Source: Hydrangea macrophylla
Taxonomy: Eukaryota; Streptophyta; Magnoliopsida; Cornales; Hydrangeaceae
Assembly: GCA_033977485.1 (NCBI GenBank)
Contig: CM066995.1
Span: 52,823,162 to 52,887,161 of the forward strand
Direction of reading: 5' to 3'
Length of the DNA: 64,000 bases
In this document: positions 22,021 through 33,002 of the stretch, one piece after another
Position numbering within the stretch: position 1 is the stretch's first letter
Layout of the letters: each line of letters starts with the position of its first letter
The notes under the pieces: model-generated
The model's input: the letters and a program-made list of their open reading frames with translations, nothing else
Told to the model about the DNA's origin: nothing
The model's database searches: none
Position numbers and translations under genes: made by a program

Positions 22021-22300
22021 GTTGAGGAACATCAGATTTGTTGAGAAGCGTCGTTGACGAGTTGAGGAATATCGGATGAGTTGAGGAACATCAGATTTGT
22101 TGAGAAGCGTCGTTGAAGAGTTGAGGAATATCGGATGGGTTAAGGAACATCAAATTTGTTGAGAAGCGTCTTTGAAGAGTTGAGGAATATCGGATGGGTT
22201 GAGGAACATCAGATTTGTTGAGAAGCGTCTTTGAAGAGTTGAGGAATATCGGATGGGTTGAGGAACATCAGATTTGTTGAGAAGCATCATGAAAAAATTG
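22021..22300 (+). repeat. 59-bp tandem repeat, about 4.7 units
   Basis: Units start at 22021, 22080, 22139, 22198 and 22257 with GTTGAGGAACATCAGATTTG. Degenerate TTGAGAAGCATCG sequence continues to about 22440. No coding potential. Confidence 0.85.
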
Positions 22301-23120
22301 AGAAGCATCGTTAAGATTTGAAGAACACCGTTGACAATCAAGAAGCCTTGAGAAAGCACCGTCAAAGATTCGAGGAACAACGTAAGTGCCATTGAGAATT
22401 GAGGATTGAGAAGCACCGTTGAGACTTTGGGAGTCACCGAGTCCATAGTGTCACGACTAAGAGGAGCACGAGTCAAGAATCACTTCACCCAACATGACAC
22501 ATAGCCCATCGGTTGCGGCACACACAAATCACAAAGCCCACTGGAGTGGCAAACACACCATAAGCATTCTTTTGAGCACCACAGTATCACTTTGAGCACC
22601 ACGCTCTTCCTTGAGTAAGACCTCCAGGTCGAGCTCCCTCACAAGTCTATTAGTCATAGTGAAGCATAGATCACCAAGCCCACTGAGAGTGGCAAATGCA
22701 CTGAACACATGTACTAGGACCACAAGCGTTTTAGAACACAATACAGGCACGACACAAGTCCACTCGGAGTGGTACACCCCACAGCACCAATTCATGCTAG
22801 GATCGGAACACTAGACATGATAGGACTTAGGACAAAATTCATATCACATCCATGCATAGCATATCACTCTTATAGCATAGCATCCGCCTGATTGTTGTGT
22901 ATGTGCATGTGTGATTTATTCCTTTGTGCCCTGAACTACGTCCTGGTCTGATTCCCCTTGGGATACGTAGGCAGCTCACGCAGAGCATGACCAGCACTAA
23001 CCTCATCATCCTTGCATCTTTTGCAACGCTTTTTATCCTAAATCTATAGCCCCAAAAAGTCCTATCTCTTCAGAGCTTTGGCACTCGCTTGCGACATGTG
23101 TTGCCTCGCAAGTTCATGCC
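22301..23120 (+). other. Non-coding 3' part of family A interior
   Basis: Contains one more copy of the hairpin motif (arms CTACGT 22936-22941 and ACGTAG 22965-22970, inner TCCC-CTT-GGGA). No gene is seen. The open frames here lack any recognisable domain. Confidence 0.6.
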
Positions 23121-23134
23121 AAAGAGGGGCAAAC
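23121..23134 (+). other. Polypurine tract, family A
   Basis: AAAGAGGGGCAAAC directly abuts TGTAGACACC of LTR A2. This is the plus-strand priming site; the same form precedes the family B LTR at 58448-58461. Confidence 0.85.
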
Positions 23135-26100
23135 TGTAGACACCCCATTTTGTCGGCTATCAGATTTAGGAGACCCATAGCTTGGTGGTTCACAATGATC
23201 GCAAAAGACTCAAAAGGACTCTCGGAAGCCAGCTCCATCTCTCGGAATGCTCAGAATGACCAAAATGCCCCTGAAGGCCCGAAAACTCCCAGAATTGGTC
23301 CCAAAGTTCTGAAAACATGCTATGTCATAAGAAAAGCGATAAAATGAGTTTTTAAGATAAATCGGGTGAAATCGTCAGCTCCCAGAGACCCCCGGAAGTC
23401 CCGGAAGTTCCCGGAAAGTCCCCGTTGACCGGTTTGACTAGGTTTGACCAAGGTTTGACCAGGTTTGACCAAGTTTGACCAAAATCGTCCGAGTTCACCG
23501 GAATCATTCCAAATCATGAGAAAAGTATTAAAACGAGTTCAAAAGAAAATCGAGCGAAAACATCAGCTCCCGGGAACTCCCGGAGGTTCCCAGAACTTCC
23601 CGGGAATCCCAGGTTTGACCGGTTTGACCGAAATTTGACTTTGGTACCGGGGCACCGAAACAATTTTCAAATATTTTTCATAGATACTAGAGGTCAATAG
23701 CTTTCCAACGGTATATCGCACATAATTTCTGGATTTAAAACGAATTTATTATGAATTTCCAAAGGCGAAAAAGGCGATCAAATCGGCTTTTGTCGCAAAT
23801 ACCGCAAAACTTTTCAAAGTGACCTATCCCCGAACTATTTTTTATGTAAAGTAGACTCCATTACCTTTCCAACGGTATATCACAATCCCAATTTGGAGTT
23901 CGTACGCATTTTCTGTGAATTTCGGACGAAATAGGGCCTTTTCGCGAATACCGGAAATTCGGGGGGCCTAAACAGCATTATCTGGACGAAGGGAGGAGCA
24001 GTGCCGCCGCGGCACTGGTCCACTGCCGCCGCGGCAGTGGCCCAGTGCCGCGGCGGCACTCCCCTCCAGAACAGTCCATTTTTGTAATTAAGTTTGTGGT
24101 CCCATTTTGATTAATTAAAAGCCAAAACGACATAGTTTTATGATTTCAGATGTTTAGAGCCAATGGGAGTACTTTCTAAATCCCAAAAACACCCCAAGTT
24201 GGCCAATATAAACACCCCATTACTCCTCATTTTAGGGTGGTCAAATGTGAGTTTTGGAAAAGTTTGGGAGAGAAAGTTGTACAGATAAGGTTAGAGTAGA
24301 GAGAAAAGAAGCTTTCTTCTTTGATTTTCAAAACAAAAGTGAGTTCTAACTTTGTTTTTACTTCATTACTTCCATTTATTTCAACATTCAATACTCCCAA
24401 CCACCATTTTAGTGAGCATTCAAGAGAGTGGAAGCTTCTTCCATGTCTAGTGTCATTACATATGAGTGATATACCAATCTACAAGTCTCATGCTTCATGA
24501 ATATCATCTATTGATTATCATCTACTTGCTTGTTTATTTATTGTTCATCTCTTCTTATCCCATTTCTTTTTTATTTTCTTTATTTACTTACTAGTTCATC
24601 ATCATCTAAGTGATGACATGAAGTTTGGGGTGAGTGAATCCTTATGGATAGTAGCTCTTGACCTCAAAAACATGTTTGATAGATGATGATCATAACCTCA
24701 ATACTTCCAAGGTATTCTTGAAATGTATTGAAGTTATGTTCAAAAATAAAATAAATCTCTCCAACAATCTTGGAGGTTCTTAATGATGAGTTTGATGTAG
24801 GTACTCTAAGTGGCTATAATCCTTATTGAATATTGAAAACATGTTTTCAAAACATCTATTTCAAAACCCCTCTCAATCCCTCTCATTTGGTTTCAAGAAA
24901 CAAAACTTTGTTTTCTCCAAAATCTTCAAAACAATGAGTCAAAACAGTGAGTGAGTTGAGTTCAAAGATTTCTTTAGAACTCAACACTCAACATATGAAT
25001 GCAAGGCCACTTGGAAAGTCTTCCTAACTCATTGGAGAACACCCATGATTTTTGGTTTGACTTGGAAGTACTTGGAAATGGTCCATTTGGATCCCAACAT
25101 TCCTTCCAAACATTCTGTTTTTGCTGTCACAGCAGCTAGGTCCACTTCCAACCTCTTTTACAGAACACTTTTCCAAAGAGGGTGGTCCTAAATTATTTTT
25201 CTCTTAAAATTCAATGTCTTAGGGAACTTTCTGTATAAAATGGGCCCTTAGATCATTCTTTTTCATTTTATAAGATTTTCTAACATTTCAGTCGACAGTA
25301 CGAACTCTGTTTCTGAGTGACCTGTGTTGTTTATATGTTTTCTCTCAATCTGTGATAGCTATTCAAGATTGGCTTTTTGGGTTGTATTCTAGACACAATA
25401 AGGAACATCTCCATAAAAAATCATGCATTGAAAACATTCCTAACCCCTCTTTTCAATTTTCCAAAGATGATGCTACTGTTCTGTCCACTATTCACAGCAA
25501 GTACACCTTAACTTTCATTCTTTGATTTGATGTTTATATACATTCCAAATTAGTTCATATCTTAGGAAGTAGTTCATACTACATTTGTATACATCCCATG
25601 TTGATTTAATCCATTCATACACATTTTAGACTTCTAAGTCATTCTAGGAATCCATAAACACAAAGCACACTACAACCTTGGCACATTCTAGATACATACA
25701 TTGCATTCATGCAAGATTTGGAGTTTTTGTAACTCTTAATCTAAGGAGATTATAAGGAATGAACCTGATCACCCGTTCATGTTTCCCCTTGATCTAATCA
25801 TCCTTTCTCATCCGTCCCGGGGATTGAGAGATCTTCTTTTTCTCAAAAATTAACATGCATCATTCTAGCCTTGCTAAGCATATTTTGATTTCTTTGATTA
25901 TTTGTTCCAAGAACAATTCATGTCCCCTTTAGATTAGGAAAACTTGATTAATTGATATATGATTAGACGATTTTTCCTAGGTTTATTTGTGTGATCTTTC
26001 ACTTTACATTGCATGATATTTGATTTAGATCTTATGAATGATATTTTATCTTTAGATCTTCCATTTTCAAGTTTCTTATGTAATGTAATATACTATCATA

Positions 26101-26431
26101 GTATTAATTGCCGAACCATACATAGTATAAGATGATTATTTGGATGCTAATTGAGGCCCGTCGAAAGACGGGGCGAGTTGAGGGTGTTTTAGTCGCGACA
26201 AAGGCTCCTTCCTCTCTCGTACCAAAACCCCGAACCAAGTTCTTTGGTTATGAAGGGCCGGTGCCCTTATCCGCTTGGGTGAGTCAAAATTAGGTTTCTT
26301 AGTTCCTTAAACACCAAGTGGCGACTCTGTATCTGTTTTCAACAGACCTTTTCTTTTCCTTTTCTTTGATTCAAATCAATTTTCAAAACAGTTTCAAAAA
26401 GCAAAGAAGCGGTGGAATCCTGGTATCCACA
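23135..26431 (+). mobile_element. LTR A2 (3' LTR of the gag-only element)
   Basis: 3297 bp, same ends as LTR A1 and nearly identical in sequence. It differs by three GC-rich palindromes (24000-24060) instead of one, one fewer TTTGACCAAGG unit, and scattered substitutions. The GNRA hairpin is at 26157-26172. Unusually it is followed by a second primer-binding site and leader and not by flanking DNA, so it also acts as the 5' LTR of a second interior. Confidence 0.9.
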
Positions 26432-26434
26432 ATC

Positions 26435-26452
26435 TGGCGACTCTGCTGGGGA
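26435..26452 (+). other. Second family A primer-binding site
   Basis: TGGCGACTCTGCTGGGGA, identical to the site at 17077. Its presence after LTR A2 shows a joined LTR-interior-LTR-interior arrangement. Confidence 0.7.
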
Positions 26453-27015
26453 TTTTTATTTTAAAAACAAAATAATACAGAGGTTTGACTCATAAGAAGC
26501 ATCCTTAAAATCATCTTTTTACTGTGTTTGGTTCACCGCATTGCACTCTTGCATTTCCCCCCTCCGACTGTGTCTGAAACGCGGCGCTGACATTGTTCAG
26601 GTCTTGCTGTGCCAGGGCACAAGTCACCGTTGATACTGTACCTTCCAAGGTATATCAAAAAGAGTAAAAACCTCCGTACTGTCTCTCTGACGGTATATTG
26701 GAACTCTCGTCAACGGACCCTCTTTGACTAAACCCAGCCTTTGCATATAGATTCCTGTAGAACCTTTCATAGGACTGTTCATTTATCTTTTCAGATAGGA
26801 CAATGTGATATAACTGCTGTATGCCCTAACGGGATTACCTGCGCGGTGTAGACGCTTATGTGGCATAGAACAGAACCTCTTTCTTATGATTTCCAAGGCA
26901 ATCACTCACATGTAGTCACATTGAGTTGACCTGCCTAAGCATCATGACAAGGATGTCTGCTCCATGCTCGCAAAGATATACACCGCAAACCTTGTTTGTC
27001 GGTCTTGAGACATAG
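26453..27015 (+). mobile_element. Second family A leader, truncated
   Basis: Nearly identical to 17095-17657 up to GTCTTGAGACATAGG, where similarity stops. The 51-bp repeats and gag are missing. The sequence then changes to a different, related interior (family B). Confidence 0.75.
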
Positions 27016-28767
27016 GGAGTTTTGTATGCCCGGAAGGGATTACTTGAGATGATGACGATACTTGCTTGATGAAAGATGTGTAACCTCTTAATCACTTTTG
27101 AGCAATTCCTCTTCATGTCCTATGACATTTGAGAACATGCTGAATTTTGATCATAAGATTACGTCTTTTATATCATGTTTAGCTAAGCATCATTGACCTT
27201 GTATGTATCCAAATTCATGAAAAGTACGGTGATAATCCGATCATGTGATCCTTCTACCCAAAGAATTTTAAATCCATCTTTGAAAGCAAACAAAGCCATC
27301 TTTATTCCAAAATATTCAATCCCTCTTTCAAAAATCTTTGGTGTTCACTTTTTGATTAAAATTCCAAGTCAACCTTTTTTGAGGTATATTTTCACTTGAT
27401 CATCTTCAAAGGAAAAATCCAAAAATCTTGGGAATTGTTTTTGGGAGAAATGCTTTTCAAATGAATTTCAAATCAAAATTTCATTCTAATCATCTTTGTT
27501 GGGGAATGTTTAACATCCTCGTTCTCAAAAGAATTCTCAAGAATTGTTTTCAAAAGATTTTATCATCTAAGAAATATTTTCCAAATGATTTTCAAAAAAA
27601 TTTTAAAATACCCAATCCTTGAAGGGGTAATAAGGATCACAATGAAAGGAAAAATTAGTGCACTTCACATGGATGAGGATTTTATGTGCTTACGTGCCTA
27701 TATGTTAGAATTAGGATTTTCTTTTCTTTAGCATATAGAATAGGCACACACACAAACACACACATGCATTGCATCCGTGTGGCATATGAATCATTCATGA
27801 ACATTTTACCAAGCATTTAATAAAATCAACTAGAAATGATAAAAATAATGAAAATAATGATAAAAAGGGAGAGATAATGAAAAATGTTTTCTTGGTTAGA
27901 GGTAAAAGATAGAATCAGCTACAAGCACAGTCTGGTATAGAGATTCCACTGCAAGGTTAGACAGAAGAGAGATGTTGATGCACACATGATGCTAGTGAAG
28001 TGATAGTGTTTGGAACTGCCGCTGCTAAGGCAAATGTGGATGCTCTTGGAAATCTAATAAATTGGAAATCATCTATGACACTCCAGTTGAGACCAAAGTC
28101 AGATCTAGTCCAGTCTATAGTCAAGTCATGTCCGAGTTAGAGTCAAGTGTCAATGTCAAGTTGTGTTTTGTCAGTCCTCCATCGAGTTTACAGTCAAGTC
28201 TTCATCGAATCAATCGAGTTAGGTGGTGTAATATGCTGCTAATTGAATAAAATCTCATTTTACTTGATTCAGTGTGCCCAGTCGTGAATGTGTGGATCAT
28301 TAAGCCAAGAAAAAAGAAAAGAAGAAAAAAAAAATGTCAGTTTTTTTCAAAAGATCATGGAAAATACTTTGTTAATAAATCTTCACATTGAAAAGAATCC
28401 CCAAGTGATCAAAGTAAATTCTGTGCCAAATCCAAAGAGGAGTAGAGAATTGATTAACTTCACTTTAAGAATTTAAAGATGCTCTTACTCAATCTTGAAA
28501 AGATGAACTTGGAACTTCTTGAAGCTTGCTCACCATCCCCTTTTCTCTAATACCAAGCCAAAAAAAATGAGCCCAACCGGTTCAAAGCCAAAATCTTTGT
28601 CCTTGATGGTAGCCAGATAAATGAAATTCTTCTTCAAAAAAAAAGAGAAAAAGAAAAAGAAGCTCGCTAGGATGAAAACCCGAAAGGGCGCCTAGACAAA
28701 AGTTAGAGCACGGAAAAAAGAAAAGTGAAAAAAAAGAGCTCGCTAGGATGAAAACCCGAAAGGGCGC
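27016..28767 (+). mobile_element. Family B interior, left part
   Basis: AT-rich and without a recognisable gene. From about 28000 it parallels the post-gag part of family A: GATAGTGTTTGGAACTGCC, then GAGACCAAAGTCAGATC, then two GCTCGCTAGGATGAAAACCC motifs (about 28661 and 28738). It breaks inside the second, after GAAAGGGCGC, where the Athila-type array is inserted. Short open frames at 27193-27399 and 27428-27622 show no domain. A gag gene is not present, so the element was internally deleted or recombinant. Confidence 0.6.
28763..28767 (+). other. Target-site duplication, left (GGCGC)
   Basis: GGCGC precedes the first array LTR and is repeated at 54829-54833 after the last. Joining the flanks gives GAAAGGGCGCCTAGGCAAAA, matching the intact motif at about 28684-28703 (one base different). 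Confidence 0.8.
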
Positions 28768-29302
28768 TAACAAACACTGAATATTGTACATTTATGTGCC
28801 AATATAATAGACACAATGCTCATTTAATCCCTCAAATTCCTAGTTTTACACGCATATTTGAATTAATATAATTTAACAGTGATGTCACTCAAATGCGTGT
28901 AAAAATGTGTTTTTACATATTTTATATGTTTAGGTAAAAGTGAAGTGAAATAAAGGGAAGAAAAGAAGTAGCAACCACACTGTAGTATCTCCCATATTAT
29001 TAGTCAAAAGATGAATAGTAGTGAATAGTAACGAAACAGTAATTGTACTGTTTGGTAGCTCGAAAAAAAAAAAATAAATAAAAAAAAAAAAATCCAAGCT
29101 GAAAGCTTGGATGTTGACACTATATATATAATATATATTTTTTTGCTTTCTTCGTTTATCTCTCTCTCTTTACCTCTTTGTTTGTCTTTGCAGGATCAAT
29201 TGTCAAGGGAGCTGTTACAGGCTGAAGAAAAAAAAGACAAGCGTGGAAGAAAAAAAATGCAACGTGATGAACGCGATGACGATTCATCTTTCAAACTTCG
29301 CC

Positions 29303-29310
29303 TATAAATG
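29303..29310 (+). promoter_or_regulatory. TATA box of array LTR 1
   Basis: CGCCTATAAATGG, conserved in all four LTRs (37188, 45082, 52939). It would start RNA near 29335, in an A/C-rich stretch typical of plant start sites. Confidence 0.6.
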
Positions 29311-30490
29311 GAATGAAACAGCAAGCTCCAAACACCAATTCACAACACTCAACACACAATCACTGAGAGAATAGTTTAGGGGAGGTTATTATGTGAGCAC
29401 TTCATATTGTCCCTAGAAATAGGAAACTTTAGTTTTTCTTTGCCTTTTCTAGTTCTAGTAGTTGTAAAATTTTACTTTTATGTAATTGATGATTTTATGT
29501 TCAAAAATATGTAGCAAAACTTTGTGTACTGTATTTCTTAAATTTAAAATATTTGTTTTCTTGTACAACCTTTGTCAATTTGTAGTAGTAAAATATTCCT
29601 ATTTAAAATTAGATTTAATATTTCTAGTCTAGTAGTACTTATAGTTGCCCCCTAAAATAGTTAGAAACTTCAAATTTTCAGTTTTTATAGCAATATTTTC
29701 ATTCACTAAAAGACAGATTTTGCGATTAAATGCCAGATTTCTTAGCCACGTAGTTGTTATAATCACCTACCAAAACCCCAAGCACACCATATTCATATCT
29801 CACTCCAAAAGTATATTTGGATTTGGTTTGGCCTTATTTGTGTTCTTGGAGCTCAACCACTGTGACCCCACCAGAATCCAAAGTCAAAGGTTTAGTATTT
29901 TATTTTTGCTTCAGTATTTCCATTTATGTATATTTTATTAGCCTAGTTGTACTAAACTTTGCTATTTTGCATATTCCACAAATTCAATCCCAGCTCATGT
30001 TAAGTAGGAAAATAATATAATAATATTATATTTCACTCTTACCTTAGTTTTACAACTTTAGTTTTAATTGAGCAGTCACTGTTTACACCTATTTAATTTA
30101 TCTTTAAATTTATTTGGAAGGCAGTTTCAATTCCAAAATGGTAGGCTAAAACTTTAATTGGGGATATGTAATAAAAACTTAGAAACCACAGCTTCTGTGC
30201 ACTAAACTTAAATGGGCAAATTTATCTAGATGGGTTGTTTTTTCATTTATGGCCAAAAATATCTATGTATCTATAGTTTATGACCATTTAACATGTTTAT
30301 ATACTATGGCTATATTGTGCTCAAAAGAGTACATATTTGAAATAAAAAGCCTAATTATGTGGATTGTCAAACTATGCCTTTTGTCATAAAAAAACACCTA
30401 GCATACTCAAACAACTCATATAATAAAGTTAATATTTCAAATATGTGTTTATATATATTTCTATCCAATAATGGATAGACAATTGTGTAG

Positions 30491-30553
30491 TGGCAGAGTG
30501 GTGGGGACTGGACGCCGAATAACCCACGTCCGCGGCGGGGCACGGTTCGAACC
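30491..30553 (+). promoter_or_regulatory. tRNA-like Pol III A and B boxes in LTR 1
   Basis: TGGCAGAGTGG (30491-30501) fits the A box and GGTTCGAACC (30544-30553) the B box, 42 bases apart. The 79-base block 30486-30564 is flanked by CAATTG on each side. GC content is far above that of the surrounding LTR. I cannot draw a full cloverleaf, so this is tRNA-derived or SINE-like and not called as a tRNA gene. Confidence 0.5.
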
Positions 30554-31198
30554 TGGCTACTGCCCAATTGCCTTTTTATTTATCTTTAAACCAAACGACG
30601 TCGTTTCATATCAAACCTGACACACTTGATATGACCCTGACTAGTGAAAGTTTATTTTTAAATAAAGAATGACTATGCGGTCTTACATGCCAAGTGCTTT
30701 TCAAATGTACAAAAGTTGTGGGATCTAGTGTTGGTTTGCATATTCCCAATTCCTTTAAATCATTTCCCCTAGTTAATTAATATTTCCTGTTTTATAATAG
30801 TTTTGCTTAAATATCTGTATTATTTCCATCTTTCGTTATTATTAAATCTAAAAAGTTTATCTTACAAAAATTTAGCTTTTATTTATTTTTCTTCCTTTTC
30901 TTACTAGTATGTTAGTTAATTTATTTTGCACTGTTAAAATCTTTACCATAAACTGTTAAAAAATAGCTTTAATTACTTTTATTGCAAAAATATAAAAATT
31001 AGTAGTTTAGTAAAACCCCACAAAAATCCATCATCTTTTATTTTCTTTTTAGTGACAAAATAGTTATCTGCTTAACTTTATAAAATTTTATTCCGTTCCC
31101 TGTGGGTTCGACCTGGACTTCCAGAACTTTATTACTTGTACGATCACCTACACTTGGGTGTGATAAGAAAACGCGTCAATAGGATGTCGTCAAGTTTT

Positions 31199-31216
31199 TG
31201 GCGCCGTTGCCGGGGA
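31199..31216 (+). other. Primer-binding site (tRNA-Asp), unit 1
   Basis: TGGCGCCGTTGCCGGGGA, six bases after the LTR end. It is complementary to the 3' end of plant tRNA-Asp plus CCA, the primer known for Athila-type elements. Confidence 0.85.
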
Positions 31217-31600
31217 ACGGTTAATAAAAAATAAATAAATAAATAAAAAGTTAGGTTTAAAACTATTTTTCCTATTATATCTATATCTATATCTATTTCT
31301 ATATATATATATATACATATTATACTTTATAAATATTCTAGTTTTCTTATTAAAAAAAATGATATCATAAAAAAAAAATATTAAAAAAAAAAAAAAACTA
31401 TATTTAATTTCTTTCCTTGTGAAATATATATAAATATATATTTATAAGTACGTAAGTGTTTATCTTTATATAAACCTATCTTCTAAAAAAATAAATATAT
31501 AAAAAATATAAAAAAAAAAGAGTTTTATTTTTACCTAGCTAATAATAATAACAATAATCATAATAATATTTTTATCACTTAGTTTTTCTTTTTAGTTCTT

Positions 31601-32872
31601 ATGTCCTTAGATACTACTGAGGCTTTATATCAAGTACCACATAATTCTAATATTTCTAGTGAATCATCTAGTATACAGTTTCCTAGAATCATGGCTGAAA
31701 TTGAAGGTATAGAAGGAATAGCTGATGATGCTCATAATGATCATGGGAATAATATACCACATCCTGTTTTATCAGAACGTGAGCGATGGTCTTTACGTGG
31801 TATATTTATGCCAGAACAAATCATCACTCCTTCTTGCATCACACTACCTAGACATACAGGAAATTTTCATTTTAAATATAACATGCTACCATGCTTACCA
31901 ACTTACCATGGAATTAAGAAAGAATATGCTTATGTCCATATTCGTGAATTTGAAGAAGTTTGTGAAACGTTTGCTGATCAAACTTGTCCTATCGAGATAA
32001 TCTATCTCAAACTTTTTCCTTTTTCTTTAAAAGATGAAGTTGAATCTTGGCTTTTATCTCTCCACCCTGGATCTATAACTTCATGGCCAGATATGAATCA
32101 TGCATTTCTAAATAAATTCTATCAAATGAATTTAACTTATTGCTTGATGCGAGAATATAAACTTTTCACTGAAAAAGAGAAGGAACCATGCATTAAAGAC
32201 TGTGAATTTTTTGTAGATCTCCTACAAACCTGTCCACATCATGGATTTAAAAAATGGCGTATAATTAATTACTTCTATGAAACATTAGATCCAGAGTCAA
32301 GGGAAATAATTGAAGCTATGTATCAAGGGGAATTTTTTAAAAATGCTGACGAAGCTGAATCATATTTTGATTGGCTTAGCAAAGACGCTCCACAAAGGGA
32401 AAAAGAAGAAAATGCTGGGAAAGAAAAGGCTAAAAAATCACAGCAATCACAAACTGAAAATGAATTAGTCATAAAAATTGAGGAATTAACTCGCAAGCTA
32501 ATATCTGTTAAACTGGAGAAAACTAATCCTCCTCTATCTAAAAATAAATTAGAACTTTGCAGTACATGTCATATGATGGGGTACTCTATAGAAAAATGTC
32601 TTAATACTCCTGTTTATCAAAGATTTACCCCCACGCAAAAAGTTCTATTATATAACTCAAAACTGCATCTTATTAAAAGAAAAATAAAATCTCGATGGAC
32701 TGGTCCATATATTGTAAAAAATATTTATCCTTATGGAACTATCGTGATTGAAGACCCTAAAGATGGTAATACATTTAAAGTCAGTAGGCATAAATTAAAA
32801 CCATTCTTAGGAGATTTTGAAACTGAATTGGAGTCCTTTCCTTTGGAGGACCCCAACTGTGATACCTCTTAA
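31601..32872 (+). CDS. Gag fused to integrase C-terminal (GPY/F) module, unit 1
   Basis: 423 residues, intact. The N-terminal 75 residues are acidic and unremarkable. Residues about 90-260 are an Athila-type gag domain: FHFKYNMLPCLPTYHG, YLKLFPFSLKDEVESWL, GSITSWPDMNHAFLNKFY, LLQTCPHHGFKKW. A charged coiled-coil segment follows (about 275-315), then a zinc-knuckle-like motif CSTCHMMGYSIEKC (320-333) in which the usual His is Tyr. From about residue 354 the sequence is the integrase tail: KRKIKSRWTGPYIVKNIYPYG and DGNTFKVSRHKLKPFLG, the GPY/F module. Everything normally between (protease, RT, RNase H, integrase core) is absent, and the join is in frame. Gag would assemble particles; the tail in intact integrases helps choose targets. 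A combined role is my inference. Confidence 0.8.
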   Translation: MSLDTTEALYQVPHNSNISSESSSIQFPRIMAEIEGIEGIADDAHNDHGNNIPHPVLSERERWSLRGIFMPEQIITPSCITLPRHTGNFHFKYNMLPCLPTYHGIKKEYAYVHIREFEEVCETFADQTCPIEIIYLKLFPFSLKDEVESWLLSLHPGSITSWPDMNHAFLNKFYQMNLTYCLMREYKLFTEKEKEPCIKDCEFFVDLLQTCPHHGFKKWRIINYFYETLDPESREIIEAMYQGEFFKNADEAESYFDWLSKDAPQREKEENAGKEKAKKSQQSQTENELVIKIEELTRKLISVKLEKTNPPLSKNKLELCSTCHMMGYSIEKCLNTPVYQRFTPTQKVLLYNSKLHLIKRKIKSRWTGPYIVKNIYPYGTIVIEDPKDGNTFKVSRHKLKPFLGDFETELESFPLEDPNCDTS

Positions 32873-33002
32873 ATTCATAAATTATGATTAGAATTGTACA
32901 TAGTAGGAATTTTATTTTTATTTTATTTTTATTTTTTTCTTACTATTTAATATTTTTCAGGAATTATAACATATTATCTGATGTTACAGGTAACAAAGAG
33001 AT

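Larger units (their letters stand above)
28768..31192 (+). mobile_element. Athila-type array, LTR 1
   Basis: 2425 bp, from TAACAAACACTG to GATGTCGTCA. The 5' end is TA where TG is usual; with the 3' end it still forms an imperfect inverted repeat (TAACAAAC / TGACGACA). Contents: a TCCAAGC-TGAAA-GCTTGGA hairpin (29093-29111), TATA box (29303), tRNA-like A and B boxes (30491, 30544), and the 14-bp palindrome AAACGACGTCGTTT (30593-30606). Lacks the 16-bp duplication found in LTRs 2 and 3. Open frames of 60-98 codons inside LTRs match nothing I recognise. Confidence 0.9.

Noticed and set aside
29107..30020. Open frames of 66-98 codons inside the Athila-type LTRs (also at 37530, 45424, 53281)
   Set aside because: They lack recognisable domains and most do not begin at a plausible ATG. 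The LTR 4 copies change residues freely. The first one overlaps the TATA box. Treated as chance frames in LTR sequence.
30486..30564. Functional tRNA gene
   Set aside because: A and B boxes are present, but I could not draw matching acceptor and anticodon stems, so it is called tRNA-like only.
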